From positions 1 to 62,114 of the forward strand of contig JAJRPV010000068.1 in NCBI GenBank assembly GCA_024280575.1: a stretch of DNA of 62,114 nucleotides, given 5' to 3'. The translations under genes were made by a program, and so were the position numbers. Below are positions 1-6,653 of the stretch, in pieces; within the stretch, counting starts at the first letter, position 1; every line of letters starts with the position of its first letter. The notes beneath the pieces were generated by a model. That model saw only the letters and a program-made list of their open reading frames with translations, had not been told where the DNA came from and ran no database searches. The DNA is from Campylobacterales bacterium (lineage in GTDB: Bacteria; Campylobacterota; Campylobacteria; Campylobacterales; Sulfurospirillaceae).

Positions 1-2
1 GA

Positions 3-116
3 TTGAAACACGAATTGCGAGGTTTTTGGTCGAGAAGAATTACCGATGAACATAGATTAGTCTATGAAGTAAATGAAGAGAGCATCGGTATTGTATCATG
101 TAGGTTTCACTATTGA
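3..116 (+). CDS. YoeB/Txe-family toxin, C-terminal part
   Basis: The 5' end lies outside the window; 37 C-terminal residues are visible. They read LKHELRGF, WSRRITDEHRLVYEV and a final SCRFHY. This is the hallmark C-terminus of YoeB/Txe ribosome-dependent mRNA interferases, where the terminal His-Tyr belongs to the active site. The antitoxin (YefM/Axe type) would be expected just upstream. The stop codon overlaps the TTG start of the following epimerase by four bases, so the toxin sits tightly in front of a sugar-nucleotide gene. Family assignment is confident; activity cannot be judged from a fragment. Confidence 0.85.
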   Translation: MKHELRGFWSRRITDEHRLVYEVNEESIGIVSCRFHY

Positions 117-982
117 AAAAGCTTTTACTAACAGGTGCAAGTGGGTTTGTCGGCAACTATTTCATAGGCAACTATGCCAAAAAGTATAATATTCAAACAT
201 TTTCTTTTTTAAACGATAGTTTTGAAGCTTTATATGTAAAGGGTGTTGATGTTGTTGTACATTTGTCCGCTTTGGTGCACCAGATGGGTGGTGCCAGTAA
301 AGAGGAGTATGAGAAGATAAATGTTACGCAAACTTTGGATTTGGCAAAAAAAGCAAAAGTATCTGGTGTGAAACAGTTTGTGTTTATGAGCAGTGTGAAA
401 GTGTATGGAGAAGAGAGTGATGTTTGTTATACAGAATATAGTACATGTAACCCTCAAGATGAATATGGCAAGAGTAAATTAAAAGCAGAACAGGAGCTTT
501 TAAAACTTGAAGATGATGATTTTGTGGTTTCCATCATAAGAACGCCTATTGTTTATGGGTATGGGGTGAAAGCTAATATTAAAAATCTTATAAATTTAGT
601 TAGTAAAGTGCCTGTGCTGCCTTTTGGGGGGATTGAGAACAGACGGAGTATGATTTATGTTGGTAATTTATGTTTTTTTATGGATGCTATCATAGAGAGA
701 AGAAAGAGCGGTGTATTTTTAATGAGTGATGATGAACCGCTTAGTACTACTAGGCTTATAGAGCTTATCGCTGAGAATTTAGGAAAAAAAGTTTATCTTG
801 TGCGGGTGCCGTTTTTTGAGAGTTTATTGAGGGTGATTAAGCCCTCTTTTCATAAGCGGCTTTATGGAAGTTTAGAGGTTGATAATAAGGATACGCTGAA
901 AAGACTTTTTGGCAAAAACAAGCCATCGCTTCCGTATTCTGTGGAAGATGGGATAGGGTTGATGATACGAGGAGAATCATAA
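113..982 (+). CDS. NAD-dependent epimerase/dehydratase (sugar-nucleotide, SDR family)
   Basis: An extended short-chain dehydrogenase, probably acting on a UDP-sugar in surface glycan synthesis. The Rossmann motif GASGFVG is at residues 8-14, MSSVKVYGE is the catalytic Ser region, and YGKSK carries the YxxxK pair. At 289 residues it is somewhat short: the N-terminal Rossmann half is compressed between the glycine motif and VDVVVHLSALVHQMGG. In many Proteobacteria this family sits directly before a WecA/WbpL-type glycosyl-1-phosphate transferase. Here that partner lies at 6725, beyond an accessory island. The start is TTG, overlapping the YoeB stop. The exact substrate is unknown. Confidence 0.8.
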   Translation: MKKLLLTGASGFVGNYFIGNYAKKYNIQTFSFLNDSFEALYVKGVDVVVHLSALVHQMGGASKEEYEKINVTQTLDLAKKAKVSGVKQFVFMSSVKVYGEESDVCYTEYSTCNPQDEYGKSKLKAEQELLKLEDDDFVVSIIRTPIVYGYGVKANIKNLINLVSKVPVLPFGGIENRRSMIYVGNLCFFMDAIIERRKSGVFLMSDDEPLSTTRLIELIAENLGKKVYLVRVPFFESLLRVIKPSFHKRLYGSLEVDNKDTLKRLFGKNKPSLPYSVEDGIGLMIRGES

Positions 983-991
983 TAAAAAATA

Positions 992-1045
992 TATAAGTTG
1001 CTTTACAAATATAGTTTATCTAGCTATAATGTAAATCAACTTATA
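992..1045 (+). promoter_or_regulatory. hipA promoter bracketed by a 15-bp inverted repeat
   Basis: Arms at 992-1006 and 1031-1045 are reverse complements at 14 of 15 positions (TATAAGTTGnTTTAC and its complement). Between and overlapping them are a -35-like TTTACA (1002-1007) and a TATAAT -10 (1025-1030), 17 bp apart. This is the layout expected for autoregulation by the HTH protein of the module: one arm covers the -35 and the other follows the -10. Operator function is inferred. Confidence 0.65.
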
Positions 1046-1062
1046 CATAATAGGCATTTAAA

Positions 1063-2259
1063 ATGATAAATATATATCTTGATGATAAAAATATAGCCTC
1101 TTTTATTCAAGATGATAAAAGATATTTGATAGAATATAAAACAAGAGATATTAAAGAGTCTATCTCGCTATCTTTGCCAAATACAAAGCGATTTTACACT
1201 TATGAGTATAGATTTCCACCATTTTTTGAGATGTTTTTACCAGAAGGCTATCTTTATGAAATATTTAAAAATTTATTGACTAAAGAGCATGGGTATATAG
1301 ATGATTATTTAATTTTTTCTAAACTTGCTTCAAATATCACTTCAAGGTTACGATATGAAAGCGTATTTAAAAAGCTTGATTTTAATTTTTTAGATATTGA
1401 TAATATTTTGCAAAATGATAGTGGTGATACATTTTCTAAACTTATTAAAATATTTTTAGATAAAAATGCCATCAGTGGGGTTCAGCCAAAAACGGTAGCA
1501 CTCTTAAGAGACAAAGAGACATTGTATATAAAAGAGTATATCATCAAAACATGGGGAGAGGAGTTTCCAAATCTTGCTGAAAATGAGTATTTTTGTCTCA
1601 ATGCCTGTAAAAGGGCTGGTATAAAGATACCACAAATCAAACTCTCTGACAATAAAAATTTTTTGCTTGTTGAAAATTTTGTTTTTCAAAAAAGTGAAGT
1701 TTTGGGATTTGAAGAGATGCTCTCTTTGATGGATAAGAATAGAGATCAAAAATATAGTGGCAGTTATGAACAGATAGCAAAGGTTATCTATCAATTTTGC
1801 TCAAATAAAAAAGAGGCTTTAAGAGAGTTTTTTAAGATGATAGTGATGAACTATCTGCTAAAAAATGGCGATGCGCATCTAAAAAATTTTGGGCTTTTAT
1901 TTGCTAAAGATTTTTCACATATCTCTCTTGCTCCTGCTTATGATGTAGTAAATACAACAGTATATATTTTTAAAGATAAACCAGCTTTGATGTGTCTGGG
2001 TAAAAAGTTGTGGTTTGGGAAAAAGGAGTTGGTAGATTTTGGCGTTAAGAATTGCCTGCTTACAAAAAAAGAGGTTATAGAGATTTATAGTATTTGCATC
2101 AATGCACTAAAAGAGACAATAGATGAGATACAAGATTATATTAAAAATAATCCAAATTTTAAAATTATAGGCAATAGAATGTGTGATACATTTGCTTTAT
2201 CTCTTGATGAAAAAAGTTATAAGGAGTTACCACTTGAACTTGTTAGAGCTTGGAAGTAG
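1063..2259 (+). CDS. hipA: HipA-like Ser/Thr kinase toxin
   Basis: A HipA-family protein of 398 residues. The N-terminal part has the FLPEGYLYE stretch typical of the HipA N1 domain. The kinase part shows a P-loop-like SGVQPKT region (about residue 138), the catalytic loop KNGDAHLKNFG with Asp at about 270, and APAYDVVNTT with the metal-binding Asp at about 294. E. coli HipA phosphorylates glutamyl-tRNA synthetase and arrests growth; the target here cannot be read from sequence. Unusually, hipA precedes its HTH partner and overlaps it by 26 bp. The gene lies in the accessory island and has its own promoter with an inverted repeat. Confidence 0.88.
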   Translation: MINIYLDDKNIASFIQDDKRYLIEYKTRDIKESISLSLPNTKRFYTYEYRFPPFFEMFLPEGYLYEIFKNLLTKEHGYIDDYLIFSKLASNITSRLRYESVFKKLDFNFLDIDNILQNDSGDTFSKLIKIFLDKNAISGVQPKTVALLRDKETLYIKEYIIKTWGEEFPNLAENEYFCLNACKRAGIKIPQIKLSDNKNFLLVENFVFQKSEVLGFEEMLSLMDKNRDQKYSGSYEQIAKVIYQFCSNKKEALREFFKMIVMNYLLKNGDAHLKNFGLLFAKDFSHISLAPAYDVVNTTVYIFKDKPALMCLGKKLWFGKKELVDFGVKNCLLTKKEVIEIYSICINALKETIDEIQDYIKNNPNFKIIGNRMCDTFALSLDEKSYKELPLELVRAWK

Positions 2260-2452
2260 TATAAAAAAAATTCGCAAAGAGAAAAATATAACACAAGAGG
2301 AACTTGCAAAAATGGTAAATATATCTCGTGCAACGCTTTCAAAACTTGAAAATGGAAGGATTGCAGAGGTATCTATAGTAACTTTAAATAGTATTCTTAA
2401 TCATTTAGGATATGAACTTGATATCAAAGCCTCAAACCCTTTTTGGGTATAG
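2234..2452 (+). CDS. hipB: HipB-like XRE-family HTH antitoxin/repressor
   Basis: A 72-residue Cro/C1-type helix-turn-helix protein (IKKIRKEKNITQEELAKM, then ISRATLSKLENGR). It presumably neutralises HipA and represses the operon through the inverted repeat at 992-1045. I choose the TTG at 2234 because AAGGAG (2221-2226) lies seven bases before it. In-frame ATGs at 2183 and 2207 lack such a site and would extend deep into hipA. The stop codon runs directly into the first copy of the island's boundary repeat. A decayed relative of this gene survives at 6528-6653. Confidence 0.82.
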   Translation: MNLLELGSSIKKIRKEKNITQEELAKMVNISRATLSKLENGRIAEVSIVTLNSILNHLGYELDIKASNPFWV

Positions 2453-2474
2453 CGGGTCAAAGCTTTACTTTTAA
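2452..2474 (+). repeat. Island boundary repeat, copy A
   Basis: GCGGGTC AAAGCTTTACTTTTAA begins on the last base of the hipB stop codon. It belongs to a family of five similarly oriented copies (2452, 3771, 4448, 4481, 5124) sharing a GTCnGAGsTTTACTTTTwAA-like core. Copies follow the toxin-antitoxin operons or precede the transposase. Confidence 0.7.
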
Positions 2475-2484
2475 CCAAAATAAT

Positions 2485-3672
2485 TTAATACAAAAATCCA
2501 AATAACCAAAGAGGGATTTTGTTGCCAAAGCCTATTTCAATATCATCTGCTACGACATAAGAGTTAGGTAAATCTTTTATTTGGTTAAATCTTTTGTTTT
2601 TGCCACCTATCTCGAAAATATATTTTTCATTAACTAAAAAATCTCCTTGTTTCGCTACTTGGATATTGTGAGAAACTTTTAACATACTTGCAAAAAATAC
2701 CTCTCGGACTGTGCCAATAGTTTGGGTATTGCAGTAGGAGTGGTGTAGATTTGTATTGTTTAAATATATTTTATCAGGTTTACTAAAAATATTATCACCT
2801 TTTGTTTTGGCTCTTAAAAGATATAAGATTTTGGCTCTATTTAGATACTCCAAAAATCTATATAGACTTTTATAATTATCTTTCATATCCATTTTGCCCA
2901 TAAGTTCTTTCATATTTGGAGTATAAGGGACTGATTCGCATATAAGCCTAATAAGTTTTTTTAGATTTTGAATGCTATCGTATTCTATTGGAAAGATTGA
3001 TGGGATATCTACCTCTATAACAGTATTGATTGTCTCATTTAGTTTTATAAGATAGTCATCTTTATCTTCAAAACAAAATGGATAATATCCACTTTTTAGG
3101 TACTCTCTAAATAGAAGTGTTAAGTTAAACTTTTCTAACAATTCATAGGCTATATCTTCATGATTTTTTAAAATATCTTCAAGTTTATATGTTGGCAAGT
3201 TTATATCTTTGCTCATCTCAACAAATTCTCTAAAACTCATTCCTTCAACTTCGTAAATTATAGCCCTTCGACTCAAATCTGCTTTTGCATTGTCTATTTT
3301 TAGAGCCGAACTTCCGCAGAAGATGACTTTTAAATCTAAAATGTCATAAATCTTTTTTAATTCATACTCAAAATTTTTATATTTATGTATCTCATCGATT
3401 ATAAGCACCTCTCCTTCTTCTTTTGAAAAAGCAACTGCTACTTCATAAAGGGATGGAATAGTAATAATATCAGCACTAATGTAAAGTTTCTTACTAAAAG
3501 GAAGATCTAGATTTTTTAAATAATGAATCAAAAAAGTAGTTTTACCAATACCTCTTGCACCAACAATTCCTACTAATTTTTTGTCTAAATTAAGACTGTA
3601 AAAATACCTATTGTAAGTATTATTTACTTTTTTAAAAAGTTGTCTTTGATACTCTTTTAACTCATTTAACAT
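2485..3672 (-). CDS. AAA ATPase with DUF4143-type C-terminus
   Basis: A 395-residue P-loop ATPase of the AAA_14/DUF4143 class. Walker A is GARGIGKTT near residue 40, Walker B VLIIDEI near residue 90, and GSSALKI resembles the sensor region. The C-terminal part (VREVFFASML, then KYIFEIGGKNKR) resembles the nuclease-like fold seen in DUF4143 proteins. These genes are common in mobile accessory DNA, and their role is unknown. I choose the ATG at 3672, preceded by AAGGA, over the TTG at 3687. It is the only minus-strand gene in the island and stands alone between repeat copies A and B. Confidence 0.8.
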   Translation of the reverse strand: MLNELKEYQRQLFKKVNNTYNRYFYSLNLDKKLVGIVGARGIGKTTFLIHYLKNLDLPFSKKLYISADIITIPSLYEVAVAFSKEEGEVLIIDEIHKYKNFEYELKKIYDILDLKVIFCGSSALKIDNAKADLSRRAIIYEVEGMSFREFVEMSKDINLPTYKLEDILKNHEDIAYELLEKFNLTLLFREYLKSGYYPFCFEDKDDYLIKLNETINTVIEVDIPSIFPIEYDSIQNLKKLIRLICESVPYTPNMKELMGKMDMKDNYKSLYRFLEYLNRAKILYLLRAKTKGDNIFSKPDKIYLNNTNLHHSYCNTQTIGTVREVFFASMLKVSHNIQVAKQGDFLVNEKYIFEIGGKNKRFNQIKDLPNSYVVADDIEIGFGNKIPLWLFGFLY

Positions 3673-3770
3673 AAAATTCCTTGTCAATACTTTTCTATCT
3701 TGTATTGTATCAAAAACTGACTTTAAAACCTAATTATTTAAGCAAAAATTGGTATTGAAAATATAAAATA

Positions 3771-3794
3771 GCCAGACAGAGCTTTACTTTTTAA
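3771..3794 (+). repeat. Island boundary repeat, copy B
   Basis: GCCAGACAGAGCTTTACTTT followed by TTAA. It matches copies A and D over the AGCTTTACTTTT(T)AA core and has the same orientation. It is followed directly by a fragment resembling the coding sequence of the transposase at 5184, so this may mark the site of an earlier transposase copy. Confidence 0.65.
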
Positions 3795-3799
3795 TGAGT

Positions 3800-3865
3800 A
3801 GTGGGGTAAATGCTGAATTTTCGATGTTGAATTTTGAATTGATTAAGATAGTTGATTTTGATAAT
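3800..3865 (+). pseudogene. Remnant of a REP-type transposase gene
   Basis: In the frame starting at 3815 the DNA reads EFSMLNFELIKIVDFDN. The intact transposase at 5184 contains KFSMLNFELIKKIDLNK (nucleotides about 5617-5667). The two stretches also match closely at the nucleotide level. Nothing else of the gene is recognisable here. I read it as the relic of a second transposase copy, now serving as upstream DNA of the BrnT promoter. Confidence 0.6.
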
Positions 3866-3888
3866 ACATTATGATATAATTATCTCAT
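3852..3888 (+). promoter_or_regulatory. brnT-like promoter with palindromic operator
   Basis: TTGATT (3852-3857) and TATAAT (3875-3880) are 17 bp apart. The -10 lies inside an 18-bp near-perfect palindrome, ATGATATAATTATCTCAT (3871-3888). A repressor bound there would block RNA polymerase, which fits autoregulation by the downstream antitoxin. Confidence 0.6.
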
Positions 3889-3906
3889 ATATTAAAAAGG
3901 TTTATA

Positions 3907-4164
3907 GTGTATAGATGGTCAGAGGATAAAAATGCTATTTTAAAGGCTCAAAGAGGGTTTAGTTTCCAAGATGTCTTGGAAGAGATTAGTCGTAATGGCA
4001 TAATTGATAACTTTAAACATCCAAATAGTCAGAAATATCCTAATCAATACATTTTTGTAGTTAGATTAGGTGGCTATATACATTATATTCCTTATGTTCA
4101 AGATGGCGATAATATTTTTTTGAAAAATATAATTCCAAGTAGAAAATTGAATAAAAAATATTAG
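3907..4164 (+). CDS. BrnT-like toxin
   Basis: An 85-residue protein with the layout of the BrnT family: YRWSEDKNAILKAQRGFSF, then a beta-rich part (NQYIFVVRLGGYIHYIPYVQ) and a basic tail IIPSRKLNKKY. BrnT toxins are RelE-fold ribonucleases encoded before their BrnA antitoxin, the order seen here. The start is GTG with AAAAAGG a few bases upstream. The next gene begins eight bases after the stop. Family membership is judged from sequence pattern only; it could belong to a neighbouring unnamed RelE-like family. Confidence 0.7.
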   Translation: MYRWSEDKNAILKAQRGFSFQDVLEEISRNGIIDNFKHPNSQKYPNQYIFVVRLGGYIHYIPYVQDGDNIFLKNIIPSRKLNKKY

Positions 4165-4172
4165 GATAAAAG

Positions 4173-4442
4173 ATGAAATATACAAATGAAGAGTTAGAGC
4201 TACTAAATGAGATAGAAAATAGCAATATAAAAAGTGTTCCTTTTGACAATGAGCATCTAAAAGAGATAGCAAAAGATACATTGGATTATTTAAATGAAAA
4301 GAAGCAAATTAGCATAAATATTAAACGATCAGATTTAGACTATATTAAGCAAAGAGCTAAAGATATAGGTATTTCATATCAAAGTATTATACAATCTTTA
4401 GTTCACAATTATAGCAACAATAAGCTAAAGTTGGAATTATAA
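4173..4442 (+). CDS. BrnA/CopG-like antitoxin
   Basis: An 89-residue protein with a C-terminal ribbon-helix-helix-like segment: ISINIKRSDLDYIKQRAKD followed by IGISYQSIIQSLVHNY. The GxxYQxxI pattern is typical of antitoxins paired with BrnT. The N-terminal half (KSVPFDNEHLKEIAKD) would bind the toxin. It probably represses the promoter at 3852-3888. The stop codon is embedded in the first unit of the tandem 33-bp repeat. Confidence 0.72.
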   Translation: MKYTNEELELLNEIENSNIKSVPFDNEHLKEIAKDTLDYLNEKKQISINIKRSDLDYIKQRAKDIGISYQSIIQSLVHNYSNNKLKLEL

Positions 4443-4503
4443 AAAGTGGCGGGTCGGAGGTTTACTTTTATATAAAAAGTGGCGGGTCGGAGGTTTACTT
4501 TTA
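4438..4503 (+). repeat. Tandem 33-bp duplication carrying boundary repeats C1 and C2
   Basis: Two identical 33-bp units, 4438-4470 and 4471-4503, each TATAAAAAGTGGCGGGTCGG followed by AGGTTTACTTTTA. Each unit holds one boundary-repeat core (GCGGGTCGGAGGTTTACTTT). Perfect identity suggests a recent duplication. The first unit includes the stop codon of the BrnA-like antitoxin. With only two units and no spacers, this is not a CRISPR. Confidence 0.85.
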
Positions 4504-4529
4504 ACTAATAAAGATTTGAGATCTGATAT

Positions 4530-4561
4530 TTGACATAAAAACATAATTATATTATAATTAT
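4530..4561 (+). promoter_or_regulatory. mazE promoter, consensus sigma-70, with palindromic operator
   Basis: Perfect consensus TTGACA (4530-4535), a 17-bp spacer and TATAAT (4553-4558). The -10 is inside a 19-bp palindrome, ATAATTATA-T-TATAATTAT (4543-4561), with perfect 9-bp arms. A consensus -35 is uncommon in this phylum. A strong, operator-covered promoter is what an autoregulated toxin-antitoxin operon needs. Confidence 0.8.
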
Positions 4562-4576
4562 AAAAAAGGATTTAAA

Positions 4577-4807
4577 ATGCAAATCTCACTTATAGATATT
4601 GGTACGAGTAGGGGTATTAGGATACCATCGGCAGTATTAAAGGATTTAGATGATTTTGATGCTTTTGATTTAAAAGTCGAGGATAACAGAATCATACTTG
4701 ATGTGATAAAAAATCCTAGAGAGGGTTGGGCTGATAAGTTTAAAAATAGTAAAAATGATTTACTTATAGATGATAGACTGGATATAGAGGATTGGGATGC
4801 AATATAA
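4577..4807 (+). CDS. mazE: MazE-like antitoxin (AbrB/SpoVT fold)
   Basis: A 76-residue protein. The N-terminal swapped-hairpin DNA-binding motif is MQISLIDIGTSRGIRIPSAV, as in MazE/PemI; the acidic C-terminal tail (REGWADKFK to LDIEDWDAI) is the usual toxin-binding part. AAAAAAGGA precedes the ATG. It overlaps the toxin gene by 11 bp, implying translational coupling. It probably binds the palindrome at 4543-4561. Confidence 0.85.
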   Translation: MQISLIDIGTSRGIRIPSAVLKDLDDFDAFDLKVEDNRIILDVIKNPREGWADKFKNSKNDLLIDDRLDIEDWDAI

Positions 4808-5108
4808 CCAATATGAAATCGTAATAGTAAATTTAAATCCTACGATTGGTTCAGAAACATACAAGACAAGACCATGCTTGATAATATCTCCAAATGAAAT
4901 GAACTTTTTAAATATCATAGTAGCGCCAATGACATCAGCAAACAAGAACTATCCAACAAGAGTTAAAATAAAAAATGATAGTTATGTGGTATTAGAGCAA
5001 ATAAGGACTATCTCGATTCAAAGAGTCATGAGTAAAACAAATATAAAACTTACTAAAAAACAGATAAAAATTATAAAAAATACAATAAAAACTATGTTGG
5101 TAGATTAG
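4797..5108 (+). CDS. mazF: MazF/PemK-family endoribonuclease toxin
   Basis: A 103-residue MazF-like mRNA interferase. Conserved blocks are YEIVIVNLNPTIGSE (first strand and GSE), KTRPCLIIS (with the RP pair), IVAPMTSANKNYPTRV and VVLEQIRTISIQRV. The C-terminal helix KKQIKIIKNTIKTML is typical. It is encoded directly after and overlapping the MazE antitoxin. A boundary repeat (copy D) lies 15 bases after the stop codon. Confidence 0.88.
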   Translation: MQYNQYEIVIVNLNPTIGSETYKTRPCLIISPNEMNFLNIIVAPMTSANKNYPTRVKIKNDSYVVLEQIRTISIQRVMSKTNIKLTKKQIKIIKNTIKTMLVD

Positions 5109-5123
5109 ACATTGGTAGACAAC

Positions 5124-5146
5124 AGTGTCAGAGCTTTACTTTTTAA
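5124..5146 (+). repeat. Island boundary repeat, copy D
   Basis: AGTGTCAGAGCTTTACTTTT followed by TAA. It lies between mazF and the transposase, about 37 bases before the transposase start and just before its TATAAT (5158-5163). This placement is what one expects of a transposase-recognised terminal repeat. Confidence 0.65.
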
Positions 5147-5183
5147 CTTAATTTTACTATAATTAAAACAAAAAGAGTAGCAT

Positions 5184-6224
5184 ATGTCAAGAAAATTAAG
5201 AGTGAATGCGGTGGGTTTTTATCATATAATCAATCGTGGCGTTGCTAAGAGTAATATTTTCTGTGACATGGATGATTTTTTAAGATTTTTAGAAATTACT
5301 CAAGAAACAAGTGATGAGTATGAATTTGAGATATATTCATTTTGTTTGATGAACAACCACTATCATCTGCTTTTAAAAACTACAATAGGAAACCTCTCAA
5401 CTTTGATGCAAAAGATAAATTCAAGATATAGCATATATTTTAACAACAGATACAAAAGAATAGGACCTCTTTGGCAAGGAAGGTTTAAGTCTTGGTTTGT
5501 TTGGGACGAGAGATATCTTGAAACTTTAGTTAGATATATAGAAAAAAATCCCATAAAAGCAAAGATCACAAAAGAGACCGGTGATTATAAGTGGGCTATG
5601 TCTAGTGATAATTTTAAATTTTCAATGTTAAATTTTGAATTGATTAAAAAGATTGATTTAAATAAAGAGTTTGATGATGACGATACACAAAAACTTGATG
5701 AATTTTTGAGTAAAAAGTTAGACCAAGATGATAAAAAGGTGCTAAAACCAAAGAAAAAATTAGAAGAATATTTTGAGCTTTATGACAGACAGCAAGCAGT
5801 GTTCGAAGCTGCAAAAGATGGATATACCCAAAAAGATATTGCCAATTATTTGAGCTTATCGTATGTGAGTATTTCCAAAATACTAAAAAATTACAGGCAA
5901 AAAGTATCACTGTTTAATAAACTAAGAGATAAAGTAATATTTTGGAGTTATGATAAGAGTATAAAGTATGAGAAAGAGACTGAAGCATTGTTTATAGAGT
6001 ATCTGTTAAAATATGGTGATTTCGAAGATATTGGGCAAGGTTTTAAACTGTTTGGAAAAAGAGTAATGAAGCATGTATGGGAAGAAAAGCTAAAAAGTGA
6101 TAAGAGATTTATAAAGCTAAATTTTATGATTGCTAGAGTTTTTTTAGGTATGAATGTAGAAGCTAGTTATTTTAAGGAGGTTGAAAATGCACGATTTGAA
6201 AAATTTAAAATGCTTGCTTCCTAA
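5184..6224 (+). CDS. Y1 (RAYT-like) transposase fused to HTH and an AbiEii-antitoxin-like domain
   Basis: A 346-residue protein in three parts. Residues 1-125 form an HUH single-strand transposase domain: HxH in MNNHYHLLL (His59, His61) and a candidate nucleophile Tyr118 in LVRYIEKNPIKA. Residues about 200-238 form a helix-turn-helix (YTQKDIANYLSLSYVSISKI). Residues about 250-346 (FWSYDKSIKYEKE, LLKYGDFEDIGQGFKLFGKR) resemble the small protein normally encoded before AbiEii-type nucleotidyltransferase toxins. An AbiEii-like gene does follow, overlapping by 38 bp. REP-type transposases mobilise short repeats, and the boundary repeats here are candidate substrates. The fusion reading is from pattern recognition. 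Confidence 0.75.
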   Translation: MSRKLRVNAVGFYHIINRGVAKSNIFCDMDDFLRFLEITQETSDEYEFEIYSFCLMNNHYHLLLKTTIGNLSTLMQKINSRYSIYFNNRYKRIGPLWQGRFKSWFVWDERYLETLVRYIEKNPIKAKITKETGDYKWAMSSDNFKFSMLNFELIKKIDLNKEFDDDDTQKLDEFLSKKLDQDDKKVLKPKKKLEEYFELYDRQQAVFEAAKDGYTQKDIANYLSLSYVSISKILKNYRQKVSLFNKLRDKVIFWSYDKSIKYEKETEALFIEYLLKYGDFEDIGQGFKLFGKRVMKHVWEEKLKSDKRFIKLNFMIARVFLGMNVEASYFKEVENARFEKFKMLAS

Positions 6225-6498
6225 CACGAAGAAACTGCTACTAAAGATGATAGATGGGTGTGATTTCCTTGACAAATATGTTCTGGTCGGTGGTTCAGTT
6301 TTGGCACTTTATCTGTGTCATAGGAAAAGTGAATATCCCGATTTTTTTACTTACGATAATAGCTTTGACAAGCAAAAAATTTTTGAATATATCAAACAGT
6401 TTGAAAATAAAGAGATACTTAATCAGACAGTTGAATAGGTAGATTTATTGCTAGATGGTGTAAAAGTTACATTTTTTAATGCCAAATGGTCATTATAA
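6187..6498 (+). pseudogene. Truncated AbiEii-family nucleotidyltransferase toxin
   Basis: The start at ATG 6187 follows AAGGAGG by six bases. The product shows the AbiEii N-terminal pattern LVGGSVLALYLCHRKSE with DFFTY. A TAG at 6436-6438 interrupts the frame, but the family pattern continues in the same frame after it (VDLLLDGVKVTFFNAKW) to a TAA at 6496-6498. Full-length family members have 200 or more residues, so the C-terminal part is missing. The gene is non-functional, yet its translation start is well preserved. In intact systems this toxin pairs with the protein resembling the C-terminus of the preceding transposase. Confidence 0.75.
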
Positions 6499-6527
6499 AA
6501 AATTTCTGATAGTGGAAAATTTTATAT

Positions 6528-6653
6528 TTTGCCAAAATGTCAAATATCTCAAGAGCCACTCTTCCTAAACTAGAAAATGGAAGAGTGGCTGAGGTTTCGA
6601 TAGTCACGCTAAATAGTATGTTAAATCATTTGGGATATAAATTGGATATATAA
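6528..6653 (+). pseudogene. Remnant of a HipB-like HTH gene
   Basis: The frame ending with TAA at 6651-6653 reads AKMSNISRATLPKLENGRVA and then EVSIVTLNSMLNHLGYKLDI. It matches the C-terminal two-thirds of the HipB-like protein at 2234 almost residue for residue. The N-terminus (first helix) is missing, and upstream sequence blends into AbiEii remnants. It is probably the leftover of a second hipAB-type module at the right edge of the island. Confidence 0.8.

Noticed and set aside
4438-4503. Tandem repeat as a CRISPR array
   Set aside because: Only two abutting identical units, no spacers, and no cas genes nearby.
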